64,000 nt of DNA, from assembly GCF_000238095.2 (NCBI RefSeq), contig NZ_JH815225.1, positions 979,140 through 1,043,139 of the forward strand, given 5' to 3'. The position numbers and the translations under genes are program-made. The notes beneath the pieces are model-generated. The model was not told the DNA's origin. It saw nothing but the letters and a program-made list of their open reading frames with translations, and ran no database searches. This DNA is from Peptoanaerobacter stomatis (lineage in GTDB: Bacteria > Bacillota > Clostridia > Peptostreptococcales > Filifactoraceae). Below, piece by piece: positions 1 to 8,984 of the stretch (the stretch's first letter is position 1; each line of letters starts with the position of its first letter).

Positions 1-970
1 CGGTCAAGGCAAGACAAATATAGTGGAGGCTGTACATTTTTTGTCCTTCGCAAAATCATTTCGCACAAACAAAGATAAAGAAGTGATAAATTTTGAATGT
101 AACACCTCCTATATCAAATCAATCGTTACAAACGAAGCAGACGAAAATAAAATAGACATAAAAATCTCAAAAGACAGCAAAAAAGCTATAAATGTAGACA
201 ACATTCCTATATCCAAAATAAGCGATTTGATGGGTATAATAAATGTAGTCGTATTTTCTCCGGAAGATACTAAAATAGTGTCAGACTCGCCTATATACAG
301 GCGAAATTTTATGGATAAAGAAATATCCCAGATACGCCCTGTATATTATAATTTATTACTCGATTACAACAAGACACTGAACAACAAAAATACTTTGCTC
401 AAATCACAAAACATAGATATGATAATGCTCGACATATACGATGAACAACTTGCAGATATAATGGAAAAAATAATCACATATAGAGATACTTTTATAAAAA
501 CAATATCAGAAATCGCAAAAGAAACACACTATATAATCTCATCTAAAAAAGAAAATCTAATTATAGAATATAAAAGCAATCTCAAATCATCAATAAAATC
601 AGATATTCTATCAGAGCTTAAAGATGCAAGAGCCGATGATATAAGACATACAGTTTCTACAAAAGGTATACACAAAGACGATATAATGCTGAAAATAGGA
701 GATATAGACATAAGAAAATACGGCTCACAAGGGCAGAAAAAAACTGCTACAATATCTCTCAAACTCTCCGAAATAGAGCTAATCCATAATATGAAAAAAG
801 AATATCCAATAGTAATATTAGATGATATATTCAGCGAGCTTGACATCACAAGACGTATGATGCTTGTAGAAAAACTATATAACATACAAACTTTCATCAC
901 TACAACTGAAAAAATAGACATAAACAAAGATATAAAATATTTTGAAGTAAAAGATAGAAATGTCTATTAA
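1..970 (+). CDS. recF: RecF, DNA replication/repair ATPase (5' end outside window)
   Basis: RecF is an SMC-like ATPase that loads RecA at single-strand gaps through RecFOR. The frame is open from base 2, and its first codons already read GQGKTN, the end of the Walker A loop, so about 30 N-terminal residues lie upstream. The C-terminal part has the ABC signature SQGQKKT followed by LKLSEIELI, then the Walker B stretch VILDDIFSELD. The visible part (about 322 codons) fits the usual ~360-residue length. The GTG at 23 is an internal Val codon, not a start. In many Firmicutes recF sits between dnaN and gyrB; here the next gene is a flavoprotein, so the classic order is broken downstream. Confidence 0.95.
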   Translation, partial: GQGKTNIVEAVHFLSFAKSFRTNKDKEVINFECNTSYIKSIVTNEADENKIDIKISKDSKKAINVDNIPISKISDLMGIINVVVFSPEDTKIVSDSPIYRRNFMDKEISQIRPVYYNLLLDYNKTLNNKNTLLKSQNIDMIMLDIYDEQLADIMEKIITYRDTFIKTISEIAKETHYIISSKKENLIIEYKSNLKSSIKSDILSELKDARADDIRHTVSTKGIHKDDIMLKIGDIDIRKYGSQGQKKTATISLKLSEIELIHNMKKEYPIVILDDIFSELDITRRMMLVEKLYNIQTFITTTEKIDINKDIKYFEVKDRNVY

Positions 971-1290
971 TTTTAGATGTATAATATAAGTAAAAAAATT
1001 ATAGCTTAAAAACTCTTAAACTATGAAAATTCATTTAAATTTGTTCAATTCCCTGTATTTCTTAATATAATTTATACTACACACTATTCAGTTTAAGATA
1101 TACTAAAAATATTTTGTAAGCACAACTATCACTTTTTTAATATATCTTTTGCAGATAGTTATAAAAAAATTTCCAAAGCAAAATATATTTAAGCATTGTA
1201 TTAAAAAATAGCTGTGTTTAATTAGATAATATTATTATTAGTTTTTTTATGGTCTTTACGAACAAGTATTTTTAATAAATAAGGATAACC
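971..1290. other. AT-rich intergenic region
   Basis: About 320 bases between recF and the flavoprotein gene with no convincing ORF. No clear terminator follows recF. Bases about 1182-1232 resemble bases about 31793-31845 (shared blocks around atatttaag and tgtttaatta), so this may hold part of the interspersed repeat described elsewhere. Confidence 0.4.
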
Positions 1291-2529
1291 ATGGATACAA
1301 TAGCTATAATAGGTGCAGGTCCGTCAGGAATAATGGCGGCTCTCACTACAAAAACAAAAGACAACAGAGTAATTTTGATAGAGAAAAATAAAGTTATAGG
1401 GCAAAAATTGTCCATAACAGGCTCAGGCAGATGCAATATCACAAATTTGGACAGCAAAGAAGATTTTTTTGCCAAAATTCCTGAAAACTCAAAATTCTTT
1501 TACAGTGCCTTTGCCAAATTTTCCAACTACGATTTTATAGATTATCTTGAAAATATAGGCATACCACTAAAATATGAAGGTCAAAAAGCATACCCTAAAA
1601 ATGAAAGTGCACAAAAAACAGTAAACACCTTCATCAAACTGTTAGAAGAAAAAAATGTAGAAATAAGATTAAATGAAGAACTAATAGATTTTGAAATAGA
1701 TAATAAATCAAATATCGTAACATCAATAACTACCACTAAGACAAAAGAACATATAGACAAGCTCATAATCACAACAGGCGGTTTATCATATTGCAAAAAC
1801 AATACTTTTTCATTGCTTGCAAAAAAAGGTATACAAATAACGCAGCTTTATCCCTCACTCGTATCAATCGAAACCATTTATGATTACTCAAATTTATCAG
1901 GTATATCAATAAAAAACGTATCAGTAAGCGCAAACATAGATGGAAAAAGATATTTAACCTCAGGAGATATGCTGTTTACCCAAAAAGGACTTAGTGGACC
2001 TGCAATAATGGATATGAGCAGTTATATAGTGAAGTTTCAAGACTTAAAAACAGATACTTTATCAAATCATAAAAATTTGACATACAAAGGAAAAAATTTA
2101 GAGATATTCATAGATTTTATGCCATATATAAATGAAAATCAATTAGAAGACATAATATTTGACAGTTCAAAAAAAGCATTAAAAACAAAACTGTCAGCTT
2201 ATTTGCCCGAAAGAATGTTGAAATTTTTATTGGAAAAATATGAAAATACAGACATAAACAATATGAAAAAAGAAGAAAAAGAAAAACTTTTAAATATCTT
2301 CAAAAATTATAAAATAACAATCAAAAATTTTTCAAACATAAAAAGTGCAATTGTAACAAAAGGCGGAGTATCATTAAATCAAATCTCTCCATCAACTATG
2401 CAATTTAAAAATATACAAAATCTATATTTTGCAGGAGAATGCTTGGATATAGACGCATTAACAGGCGGATATAACTTGCAAATCGCATTTTCCACAGGAT
2501 ACTTGGCAGGTAGCAGCTCAAAATTATAA
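1291..2529 (+). CDS. HI0933/YhiN-family FAD-dependent oxidoreductase
   Basis: A 412-residue flavoprotein of the HI0933-like (BaiN/YhiN) family. The N-terminus has the dinucleotide-binding loop IIGAGPSGIMAAL, then GSGRCNITN, a family hallmark. TTGGLSY sits mid-protein, and the C-terminus carries the second FAD motif LYFAGECLDIDALTGGYN. Length is normal. The ATG at 1291 has AAGGA five bases upstream. Members are predicted cytoplasmic oxidoreductases; most have no assigned substrate, though one relative (BaiN) has been tied to bile-acid metabolism. No neighbour suggests a pathway; the gene stands alone between recF and the end of the convergent glycan locus. Confidence 0.9.
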   Translation: MDTIAIIGAGPSGIMAALTTKTKDNRVILIEKNKVIGQKLSITGSGRCNITNLDSKEDFFAKIPENSKFFYSAFAKFSNYDFIDYLENIGIPLKYEGQKAYPKNESAQKTVNTFIKLLEEKNVEIRLNEELIDFEIDNKSNIVTSITTTKTKEHIDKLIITTGGLSYCKNNTFSLLAKKGIQITQLYPSLVSIETIYDYSNLSGISIKNVSVSANIDGKRYLTSGDMLFTQKGLSGPAIMDMSSYIVKFQDLKTDTLSNHKNLTYKGKNLEIFIDFMPYINENQLEDIIFDSSKKALKTKLSAYLPERMLKFLLEKYENTDINNMKKEEKEKLLNIFKNYKITIKNFSNIKSAIVTKGGVSLNQISPSTMQFKNIQNLYFAGECLDIDALTGGYNLQIAFSTGYLAGSSSKL

Positions 2530-2719
2530 TAGTATTGTTAATCTCCTTTGATTAATGGACATAATAAAAATAAAAATTATTATAGTAACTGTAATAAATA
2601 TATTCTCTTTCATACAATTACACCAGATGTTTTTTTAATGACATGCTAAATACATTATCCAAATTTATGCAAAAACAATTTTGTCATTTACTATATTCTT
2701 TTAATTAACTATCAATATG

Positions 2720-3595
2720 CTAATTAGTTGTAAATATATTTTTAATTATAGATAATATAAATTTAATCCATACACCCATAAAAACAGTTATAGTAATAAA
2801 AGCATTATATTTCCCTATATAATGTTTCTTATAAAAAATCCACATTGCATTATGAAAATCAAATATAGTTTTAAATTTTCTTTTCTTTCTACTTTTACTT
2901 TTGTAATGTATTATCTCCTCAAGCGGATAATACATTACATTAAATCCATTTTCTTTTACTTTGTAGCAAAAATCTATATCCTCTCCATACATAAAATAAT
3001 CTTCACTAAGTACCCCAACGCTTTCAATAATATTTCTGGGAATCAACATAAATGCTCCTGATATTACATCTACATATCCTATTTCATTTTCATTCAAAGC
3101 GAGATAATCATATGCACCATATTTGAGAGGATTTTTTTTGTCTAATTTCAAAAAATAATATAGTGAAGCACTTGGTGTTGGGAATCCTCTTTTACAAGCG
3201 TGATCTAAAGTTCCGTCTTCCAACAAAACTTTGCAAGAAAGTATAGAATTATCTCCTTGCATATTCAAATATCTAACACAGTTTTTTATTGTATTTATTG
3301 ATACTTTTGTGTCAGAGTTCAAAAGTAATATATAATCAGCACTGCTCATATTTATGCCAATATTATTAGCCCTTGAAAATCCGATATTAGTCTCATTTTT
3401 TACTATTTTTAGCAAATTATCGTTTATATATTTTTCAAAATATGTTTCCAGTTTAGATATACTTTTATCATATGATGCATTGTCTATAAGGATAATTTCG
3501 TAATCAAAGTCTATATCACTGTCTATAACAGATTTTATTGTATTTTTAGTATATTCATATGTATTAAAATTAATAATTATAATTGATAATTTCAT
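2720..3595 (-). CDS. GT2-family glycosyltransferase
   Basis: About 291 residues. It starts MKLSIIIINFNT, the first beta strand of a GT-A fold, and has the acceptor-side IDNAS and the LLNSDTKV stretch (DXD-like, near residue 100). A later MYGEDIDFCYK carries the ED motif expected of inverting GT2 rhamnosyl- and related transferases. An in-frame start at 3628 is possible, but the ATG at 3595 has AAAGG six bases upstream and starts at the fold's natural N-terminus, so it is preferred. The gene is the last of the minus-strand glycan operon, 10 bases after its paralogue. A weak hydrophobic segment lies near the C-terminus. The sugar and acceptor cannot be read from the sequence. Confidence 0.88.
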   Translation of the reverse strand: MKLSIIIINFNTYEYTKNTIKSVIDSDIDFDYEIILIDNASYDKSISKLETYFEKYINDNLLKIVKNETNIGFSRANNIGINMSSADYILLLNSDTKVSINTIKNCVRYLNMQGDNSILSCKVLLEDGTLDHACKRGFPTPSASLYYFLKLDKKNPLKYGAYDYLALNENEIGYVDVISGAFMLIPRNIIESVGVLSEDYFMYGEDIDFCYKVKENGFNVMYYPLEEIIHYKSKSRKKRKFKTIFDFHNAMWIFYKKHYIGKYNAFITITVFMGVWIKFILSIIKNIFTTN

Positions 3596-3605
3596 AGTAT
3601 ACCTT

Positions 3606-4583
3606 TTATTTCCATATAATTTTATCAAAAATGTATGAAAAAATATTTTTGATAATAATACACTCTATTTTTACATAGTTAAAAATGTTCCTAAATTCAA
3701 ACTTAGTTTTTCTTATTGTTTTTAAATTTGAAAAAGCATCTATAATGCCACTTATATACTGTTTACCATATCCCTTTTTTAAAAAGAAAATATATTTTAT
3801 AGAAAATCCAAAAAATAAAAAAGGTAAATTCAACAATATTTGTAAAAAGGGCATATTTTTATATATCACATATATATTATTTCTTGATGACAGACTTACT
3901 TTAAATTCGTTATACTTGCCCCCTGTAGTTCCACTTCCAACATGGTATAATTTCGAATTTGGGATATATACATTTTTATATCCGTAAATCTTCGCTCTAT
4001 ATGATAAATCTACATCCTCCATATAAGCAAAAAAATTCTCATCAAAATACCCTATTTTCTCAAATATACTTTTTCTATATATTGCCGCTCCTGCGCAAGA
4101 AGAAAATATCTCCTTATGTACATTTGCCTTTTCATATTGAATATTTTTTCCATCATACCTTTTATATGCCCAGCCAAAAGCATTATATTCGTCTCCGGCA
4201 TCATCTATTTTATCTTTTTCAAACATTCTAATCATCATTCCACATACAGAAAAGACTTTTTCATCTTCTATTATTTTTAGATACATATTTTCCAACCAGT
4301 TTTTTTCAACTGTTGTATCATTGTTTAATAGCACAATATATGGAGTTTTAGCCATTTTTATCCCTATATTTACTGCATAGGAAAATCCATAATTTTTATC
4401 TAATCTTTTAAATATAATGTCTTTATTATATTCATTTATAAATTTATAATCACTATCTGTAGAAGCATTATCAACAACTATAAGTGAAAAATTTATACTT
4501 ATATTCCTATACAAACTGTCTATACAATCTTGTAAATATTTATATTTATTATAGTTAGGTATTATTATTGTTATTTCATTCAT
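3606..4583 (-). CDS. GT2-family glycosyltransferase
   Basis: About 325 residues, paralogous to the next gene. It begins MNEITIIIPNYNK, then VVDNASTDSD, LLNNDTTVEKNW (DXD-like) and FAYMEDVDLSYRAK (catalytic ED motif). This is the layout of the GT2 group that includes rhamnosyltransferases, which fits the dTDP-rhamnose genes just upstream, though the donor is an inference. The ATG at 4583 has GGAAG about nine bases upstream; the longer in-frame start at 4616 has no ribosome site. The C-terminus has a hydrophobic stretch (around ILLNLPFLFFGFSIKYIFF) and basic residues, suggesting membrane association. Confidence 0.88.
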   Translation of the reverse strand: MNEITIIIPNYNKYKYLQDCIDSLYRNISINFSLIVVDNASTDSDYKFINEYNKDIIFKRLDKNYGFSYAVNIGIKMAKTPYIVLLNNDTTVEKNWLENMYLKIIEDEKVFSVCGMMIRMFEKDKIDDAGDEYNAFGWAYKRYDGKNIQYEKANVHKEIFSSCAGAAIYRKSIFEKIGYFDENFFAYMEDVDLSYRAKIYGYKNVYIPNSKLYHVGSGTTGGKYNEFKVSLSSRNNIYVIYKNMPFLQILLNLPFLFFGFSIKYIFFLKKGYGKQYISGIIDAFSNLKTIRKTKFEFRNIFNYVKIECIIIKNIFSYIFDKIIWK

Positions 4584-4605
4584 AAAATTTATCTTCCATA
4601 TAAAT

Positions 4606-4848
4606 CTATTTTTCATTAACTTTTTGAAATAATAGTTCTAAAAAATCTTTTTCCATTAAATATCCAAGTATATTTTTTCTTCTATGAAAAGTATTTGAGA
4701 CAAAATCAGTATATTGTAAGATTATCATTTCATTAAATATTTTTATAATAGTTTTACAATATAAGTGTACAAATAAATAAAAATTAAATGATAAAATAGT
4801 ATTAGAATATATTACCGTTTTATAGATTATTACACTTATTTTTACAAT
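4606..4848 (-). pseudogene. Possible gene remnant or very short gene between rfbB and the GT2 gene
   Basis: After the rfbB stop codon (4849-4851) the same reading frame stays open for 80 codons and ends at a TAG (4606-4608) inside the start region of the GT2 gene. With this base composition such a run is unlikely by chance. The last 40 codons, from an ATG at 4728, look protein-like: they contain YTDFVSNTFHRRKN and end LELLFQKVNEK. No ribosome site precedes that ATG. I do not recognise the product. It could be the decayed end of a lost gene or a small real gene. Confidence 0.3.
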
Positions 4849-5895
4849 CTATTTATACATATTTTCATAATATTTCAGATATTCACCTGACGTTATTTTG
4901 GATAGCCATGCCTCATTATCAAGATACCATTTAATAGTTTCTGATATTCCTTGCTCAAAAGTATATGACGGTTCCCAAGCTAACTGACTTGTTATCTTTG
5001 TATTATCTATTGCATATCTTCTGTCATGACCGGGTCTATCTTTTACATATTCTATTAAATCTTCCGATTTTCCAATGGTATTTATTATAAGTTTTACAAT
5101 TTCTATATTAGCTTTTTCATTGTTTCCACCGATGTTATAAACTTCTCCTATTTTCCCTTTTTCAAGTACGGTATATATTGCTGTACAATGGTCTTTTACA
5201 TGTAGCCAATCTCTTACCTGCATTCCATCTCCATAAACAGGCATTTTCTTATCATTTTTACAGTTGTTTATCATGAGAGGTATCAATTTTTCGGGAAATT
5301 GATAAGGTCCGTAGTTATTTGAACATCTTGTTATATTTATAGGCATACCGAATGTTTCATAATACGCTCTTACAAACAAATCCGCACTTGCTTTCGAGGC
5401 TGAATAAGGAGAATTTGGACTAAGTGGTGTAGTTTCTGTGAACATTCCTTCTTTTCCAAGTGCACCGTATACTTCATCAGTAGATACTTGTAAATACTTC
5501 ACACCTTCTTTATATTCTCTTGAATATTTATCTTCAGGATTTATTTTCCAATGTTTTTTTGCATTATCAAGCAAATTTTGAGCGCCAAGTATATTGTTCA
5601 AAAGAAATATTTCAGGATTTTCTATACTTCTATCCACATGAGATTCAGCAGCAAAGTTTACTATTGTATCTATGTCATACTTTGTAAATATCTCACCTAC
5701 AAGTTTTTTGTCACATATATCTCCTTTGATAAATGTGTAATTTGACTTACCCTCAATTTCTCTTAGATTTTCAAGATTGCCTGCATATGTCAGCAAATCC
5801 AAATTTATTATATTGTAATCATAATTATTAAGCATCAATTTTACAAAGTTGGAGCCTATAAAACCCGCCCCACCTGTAATTAGTATATTTTTCAT
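4849..5895 (-). CDS. rfbB: dTDP-glucose 4,6-dehydratase (RmlB)
   Basis: Second step of dTDP-L-rhamnose synthesis: dTDP-glucose to dTDP-4-keto-6-deoxyglucose, using tightly bound NAD+. The 348-residue protein has the extended-SDR loop GGAGFIGSNF at residues 7-16, the STDEVYG active-site stretch, the YSASKA catalytic Tyr/Lys motif and the typical RCSNNYGPYQFPEKLIP segment. The ATG has AGGAAG upstream. It is the last of the rfbD-rfbC-rfbB trio; rfbA lies 18 kb away at the promoter end of the same locus. Confidence 0.96.
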   Translation of the reverse strand: MKNILITGGAGFIGSNFVKLMLNNYDYNIINLDLLTYAGNLENLREIEGKSNYTFIKGDICDKKLVGEIFTKYDIDTIVNFAAESHVDRSIENPEIFLLNNILGAQNLLDNAKKHWKINPEDKYSREYKEGVKYLQVSTDEVYGALGKEGMFTETTPLSPNSPYSASKASADLFVRAYYETFGMPINITRCSNNYGPYQFPEKLIPLMINNCKNDKKMPVYGDGMQVRDWLHVKDHCTAIYTVLEKGKIGEVYNIGGNNEKANIEIVKLIINTIGKSEDLIEYVKDRPGHDRRYAIDNTKITSQLAWEPSYTFEQGISETIKWYLDNEAWLSKITSGEYLKYYENMYK

Positions 5896-5922
5896 ATAAA
5901 AACTTCCTAAGAAAAATTTATT

Positions 5923-6480
5923 TTAAAATTCTATTTTTTGTTCTTTTAATGTTTTTCTATTTTTATCTTTATCTGATAATATTATCTCCATATCATCACT
6001 AATATGCCAATTGATAGCTATGTCCGGATCATCCCACGCTATACCGCCTTCACTGCTCGGATCATAAAAATTGGTGCATTTGTAAGCAAAGGTAGCCATA
6101 TCTGATAAAACTACAAATCCATGAGCAAATCCTTCAGGAATATACAACTGTTTTTTATTTTCACTACTTAATATTTCTCCATACCATTTGCCATATGTAG
6201 GAGAATTTTTTCTAAGATCCACTCCCACATCAAATACCTCTCCACTTAACACCCTTACCAATTTGCCTTGAATATTTTTGGTTTGAAAATGAAGACCTCT
6301 TAATACCCCTTTTTTAGAAGAAGATTCATTATCTTGAACAAATTTTACATCTATTCCTGCATTTTTAAAGTCATTTTCATTGTACGTCTCCATAAAATAT
6401 CCCCTGTTATCTCCAAATATCTCAGGTTCAATAACATACATACCTTTTATAAATGTTTCTATAAATTTAAATTTTGCCAT
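5923..6480 (-). CDS. rfbC: dTDP-4-dehydrorhamnose 3,5-epimerase (RmlC)
   Basis: Third step of dTDP-L-rhamnose synthesis. The 185-residue cupin shows EIFGDNRGYFMETYN near the N-terminus, the VLRGLHFQ segment with the catalytic His, the sugar-binding GVDLRKNSPTYGKW stretch, and IPEGFAHGFVVLS. Length is normal. AGAGGAT lies six bases before the ATG. Its start overlaps the end of rfbD by 22 bases, so the two are probably translationally coupled; rfbB follows after 27 bases. Confidence 0.95.
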   Translation of the reverse strand: MAKFKFIETFIKGMYVIEPEIFGDNRGYFMETYNENDFKNAGIDVKFVQDNESSSKKGVLRGLHFQTKNIQGKLVRVLSGEVFDVGVDLRKNSPTYGKWYGEILSSENKKQLYIPEGFAHGFVVLSDMATFAYKCTNFYDPSSEGGIAWDDPDIAINWHISDDMEIILSDKDKNRKTLKEQKIEF

Positions 6481-7319
6481 TGTCTATCCTCTTGTAGATA
6501 TTCCTTCAAAGATTCTTCCCAATGTCTAAATGTATCAAGGCCTCTCAATCTAAGCATAAAGTTATCAAGAATTGAATACGCGGGTCTCTTGGCAGGTCTT
6601 ACAAACTGCTCGCTTGTAACTTTTTCAACTTCTATATCAATATTCATAAGCTCAAATATTTTGCAAGCAAAGTCATACCATGAACAATTTCCTTGACAAG
6701 TTCCATGGTAAAGTCCATAATACTTTGTTTTGCTTAAGTTCAGAGCAACTTTTGCCAAATCTTTTGTATATGTAGGACTACCAAACTGATCTCCTACAAC
6801 TGTCAGCTTATCATTTTGTTTTGAAAGATTGAGCATAGTCCTAACAAAATTATTACCATCACCATAAAGCCAAGCGGTCCTTATAATGAAATACTTAGAA
6901 CAAAATTGTTTGACCAACTCTTCTCCATATAACTTACTTTTTCCATATACAGTTTTAGGATTAGCAAAATCACTTTCAATTCTAGGAATCTCATCTTCTC
7001 CTGAAAATACATAATCCGTAGAAAAATGTACTAACTTAGAGTCTATATGCTCTGCGATCATAGCAAGATTTTGAGCTCCAATTGCATTTATTTTATATGC
7101 ATTATCTATATCTTCCTCACATTTATCTACGTTCGTATGAGCTGCACAATTAAATATAACATCAGGAATGATGTCTAAAATAATATTTTTTACCTGTTCA
7201 TAATCAGTTATATCCATAGTATCTACATCATACAAATATATTTCATTATCACTTTTATTTATTTCTTTTTGCAATACCCTTCCTAATTGACCATTGGCTC
7301 CTGTTATTAAATATCTCAA
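6459..7319 (-). CDS. rfbD: dTDP-4-dehydrorhamnose reductase (RmlD), TTG start
   Basis: Last step of dTDP-L-rhamnose synthesis, an NAD(P)H reduction. The protein has the SDR loop ITGANGQLG at the very N-terminus, CAAHTNVDKCE, FSTDYVFSG, a YGKSK catalytic Tyr/Lys motif and the family's IIRTAWLYG. An in-frame ATG at 7340 lacks a ribosome site, whereas TTG at 7319 has GGAG (in TAGGAG) placed seven bases upstream and gives the usual N-terminus (Arg-Tyr-Leu-Ile-Thr-Gly). I therefore call a TTG start, giving 286 residues. A 261-base gap separates it from the radical SAM gene upstream. Confidence 0.93.
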   Translation of the reverse strand: MRYLITGANGQLGRVLQKEINKSDNEIYLYDVDTMDITDYEQVKNIILDIIPDVIFNCAAHTNVDKCEEDIDNAYKINAIGAQNLAMIAEHIDSKLVHFSTDYVFSGEDEIPRIESDFANPKTVYGKSKLYGEELVKQFCSKYFIIRTAWLYGDGNNFVRTMLNLSKQNDKLTVVGDQFGSPTYTKDLAKVALNLSKTKYYGLYHGTCQGNCSWYDFACKIFELMNIDIEVEKVTSEQFVRPAKRPAYSILDNFMLRLRGLDTFRHWEESLKEYLQEDRQWQNLNL

Positions 7320-7580
7320 TTTAAAACTCCTATAACTCATCTATATAGTTTTTATTTTAAATTAACTCTTCTAATTACTACTCTAATTAAATAGACATAT
7401 TATAAAACATTAAATTAAATGTATTTTATATTACTACATATTATTTTAAATCTGATATTTTCAATTTTATATTAAAAAATAATTAACATAAATAAAATTT
7501 TTTAAATAGTAATCGTAATAAAAATTTTTTCTTCAAATCACCTTTATTATTGCTAATTTGATGCAATCAAAAAATTTTTT

Positions 7581-8984
7581 TTACATAAACTCTATCTCTA
7601 TTATACCTAATCCTAACTTTCTAAAATCGCTTGAGCCAAAATCTGAAGGATAAAAAACATCATCTATTACAATTTTAACAATATAACATCCTGAGATAGT
7701 TGTTATAGACTCATAATTATCAATCTCCACAGATACTCTCCCCATGCTATTACCTATATTATTTATAGCTGAAAATGAATTAATATAATTATCATTTATA
7801 TAAACATCTGCATTAACAGATTTATTTATGGGGTGTCCATTAATATATTTAATACTTATCTCTCTAAAATCAATTTTTGTATTTATAAATATATTTCCTT
7901 GATTTCCATTCATCCATCTAAAAGAAATTTCTTGTCCATCATAATAAAACTTTTCCAAATCATAGAATGTTTCTAAATCACAAGACATATTATCTAAATA
8001 AGAATATTCATTAAGATAAGACTTTATAGTACAAATTTCTTTTAAATTCAAATATATGTCATTAAAATCAGAATGAGCTACCTCGCAACCATTAAAACAT
8101 CCTTCACATTTATTCACACATTCGTTTAATACATCATTATATTTATTAGAACTTATTATTTCATCAAAAGTATTTTCTTTTAGATTTCCCAACAAAAAAT
8201 CTTTCTTTTCATAATAACCATATGATGTAAGACAAGGATATAAATCACCATTTGGTGCAATAACAAAAGAATTCTTACCGGCATTACAGCTCATGCCTGA
8301 TATTCCAAAATCTCCATAACTATAAATATATTTTTTATCGAACCATCTGTCTATATATGGTATTATTGCACTTACTTCCCGTTTATCATACGGAAATCTT
8401 TCCCCTATCCATCTATATAATGGTGTTATACAAAAATCTATATTATTTTTTATAAAAAAATCTCGTGCTTCCAAAATAGTTGATATATTTTTTCTTTGTA
8501 TCACCGTATTTACGCCCACGCCTATTCCGGATTCTTTTATTATCTCTATTGTTTTAATCGCATTATCAAAGGCTTTTTTATTATTTCTTATCTTATTATG
8601 AACATTTCTTATACCATCAATTGATACAGTAAATCCTAATTTATTTTTATAAAAGCCACTAACATCTTCCATCTTATCTAAATAATGTATTAACATTTCT
8701 ATTTTTTCAGGGAAAGAAGCATTAGTAGTAATATTAACTTTTTTATTTTTCTTCAAAAAATATCCTATAATGTCAAATATATCATCTCTTATAAATATTT
8801 CTCCACCTGTTAGAAATACCTCATCTATTTCAAATAAATTTAAAGATTGTTCAAATATATTAATAATTTCATTAAGTTTTAATTCTTCTCTGGATTTATC
8901 ACTGTCAAGAAATACAAGACCACACATATCACATCTATAATTACATCTCTCAGTAAGCACTAATGTTACTTGGCTATTGCTCAT
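7581..8984 (-). CDS. Radical SAM/SPASM protein with a C-terminal beta-sandwich-like domain
   Basis: About 467 residues. The radical SAM cluster motif is TERCNYRCDMC (Cys 14, 18, 21), followed by the GGE SAM-binding motif near 59-62. A SPASM-type region follows with Cys near 233, 251, 289, 293, 296, 300 and 318, enough for auxiliary iron-sulfur clusters. From about residue 340 comes an unrelated, strand-rich domain ending FYPSDFGSSDFRKLGLGI. That ending resembles the small domain found on some polysaccharide-synthesis enzymes (pattern P-x-E/D-x-G-x-x-x-D-x-R-x-L-G). ATG 8984 has GGAGG nine bases upstream and overlaps gmhA by 11 bases; the longer ORF start is rejected. Radical modification of a sugar, or of a protein bearing the glycan, is an inference; the substrate is unknown. 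Confidence 0.82.
   Translation of the reverse strand: MSNSQVTLVLTERCNYRCDMCGLVFLDSDKSREELKLNEIINIFEQSLNLFEIDEVFLTGGEIFIRDDIFDIIGYFLKKNKKVNITTNASFPEKIEMLIHYLDKMEDVSGFYKNKLGFTVSIDGIRNVHNKIRNNKKAFDNAIKTIEIIKESGIGVGVNTVIQRKNISTILEARDFFIKNNIDFCITPLYRWIGERFPYDKREVSAIIPYIDRWFDKKYIYSYGDFGISGMSCNAGKNSFVIAPNGDLYPCLTSYGYYEKKDFLLGNLKENTFDEIISSNKYNDVLNECVNKCEGCFNGCEVAHSDFNDIYLNLKEICTIKSYLNEYSYLDNMSCDLETFYDLEKFYYDGQEISFRWMNGNQGNIFINTKIDFREISIKYINGHPINKSVNADVYINDNYINSFSAINNIGNSMGRVSVEIDNYESITTISGCYIVKIVIDDVFYPSDFGSSDFRKLGLGIIEIEFM

Noticed and set aside
2530-2719. Terminator for the end of the glycan locus
   Set aside because: The only dyad seen (AATGACA / TGTCATT) has a loop of over 35 bases and no T run, so it was not listed.
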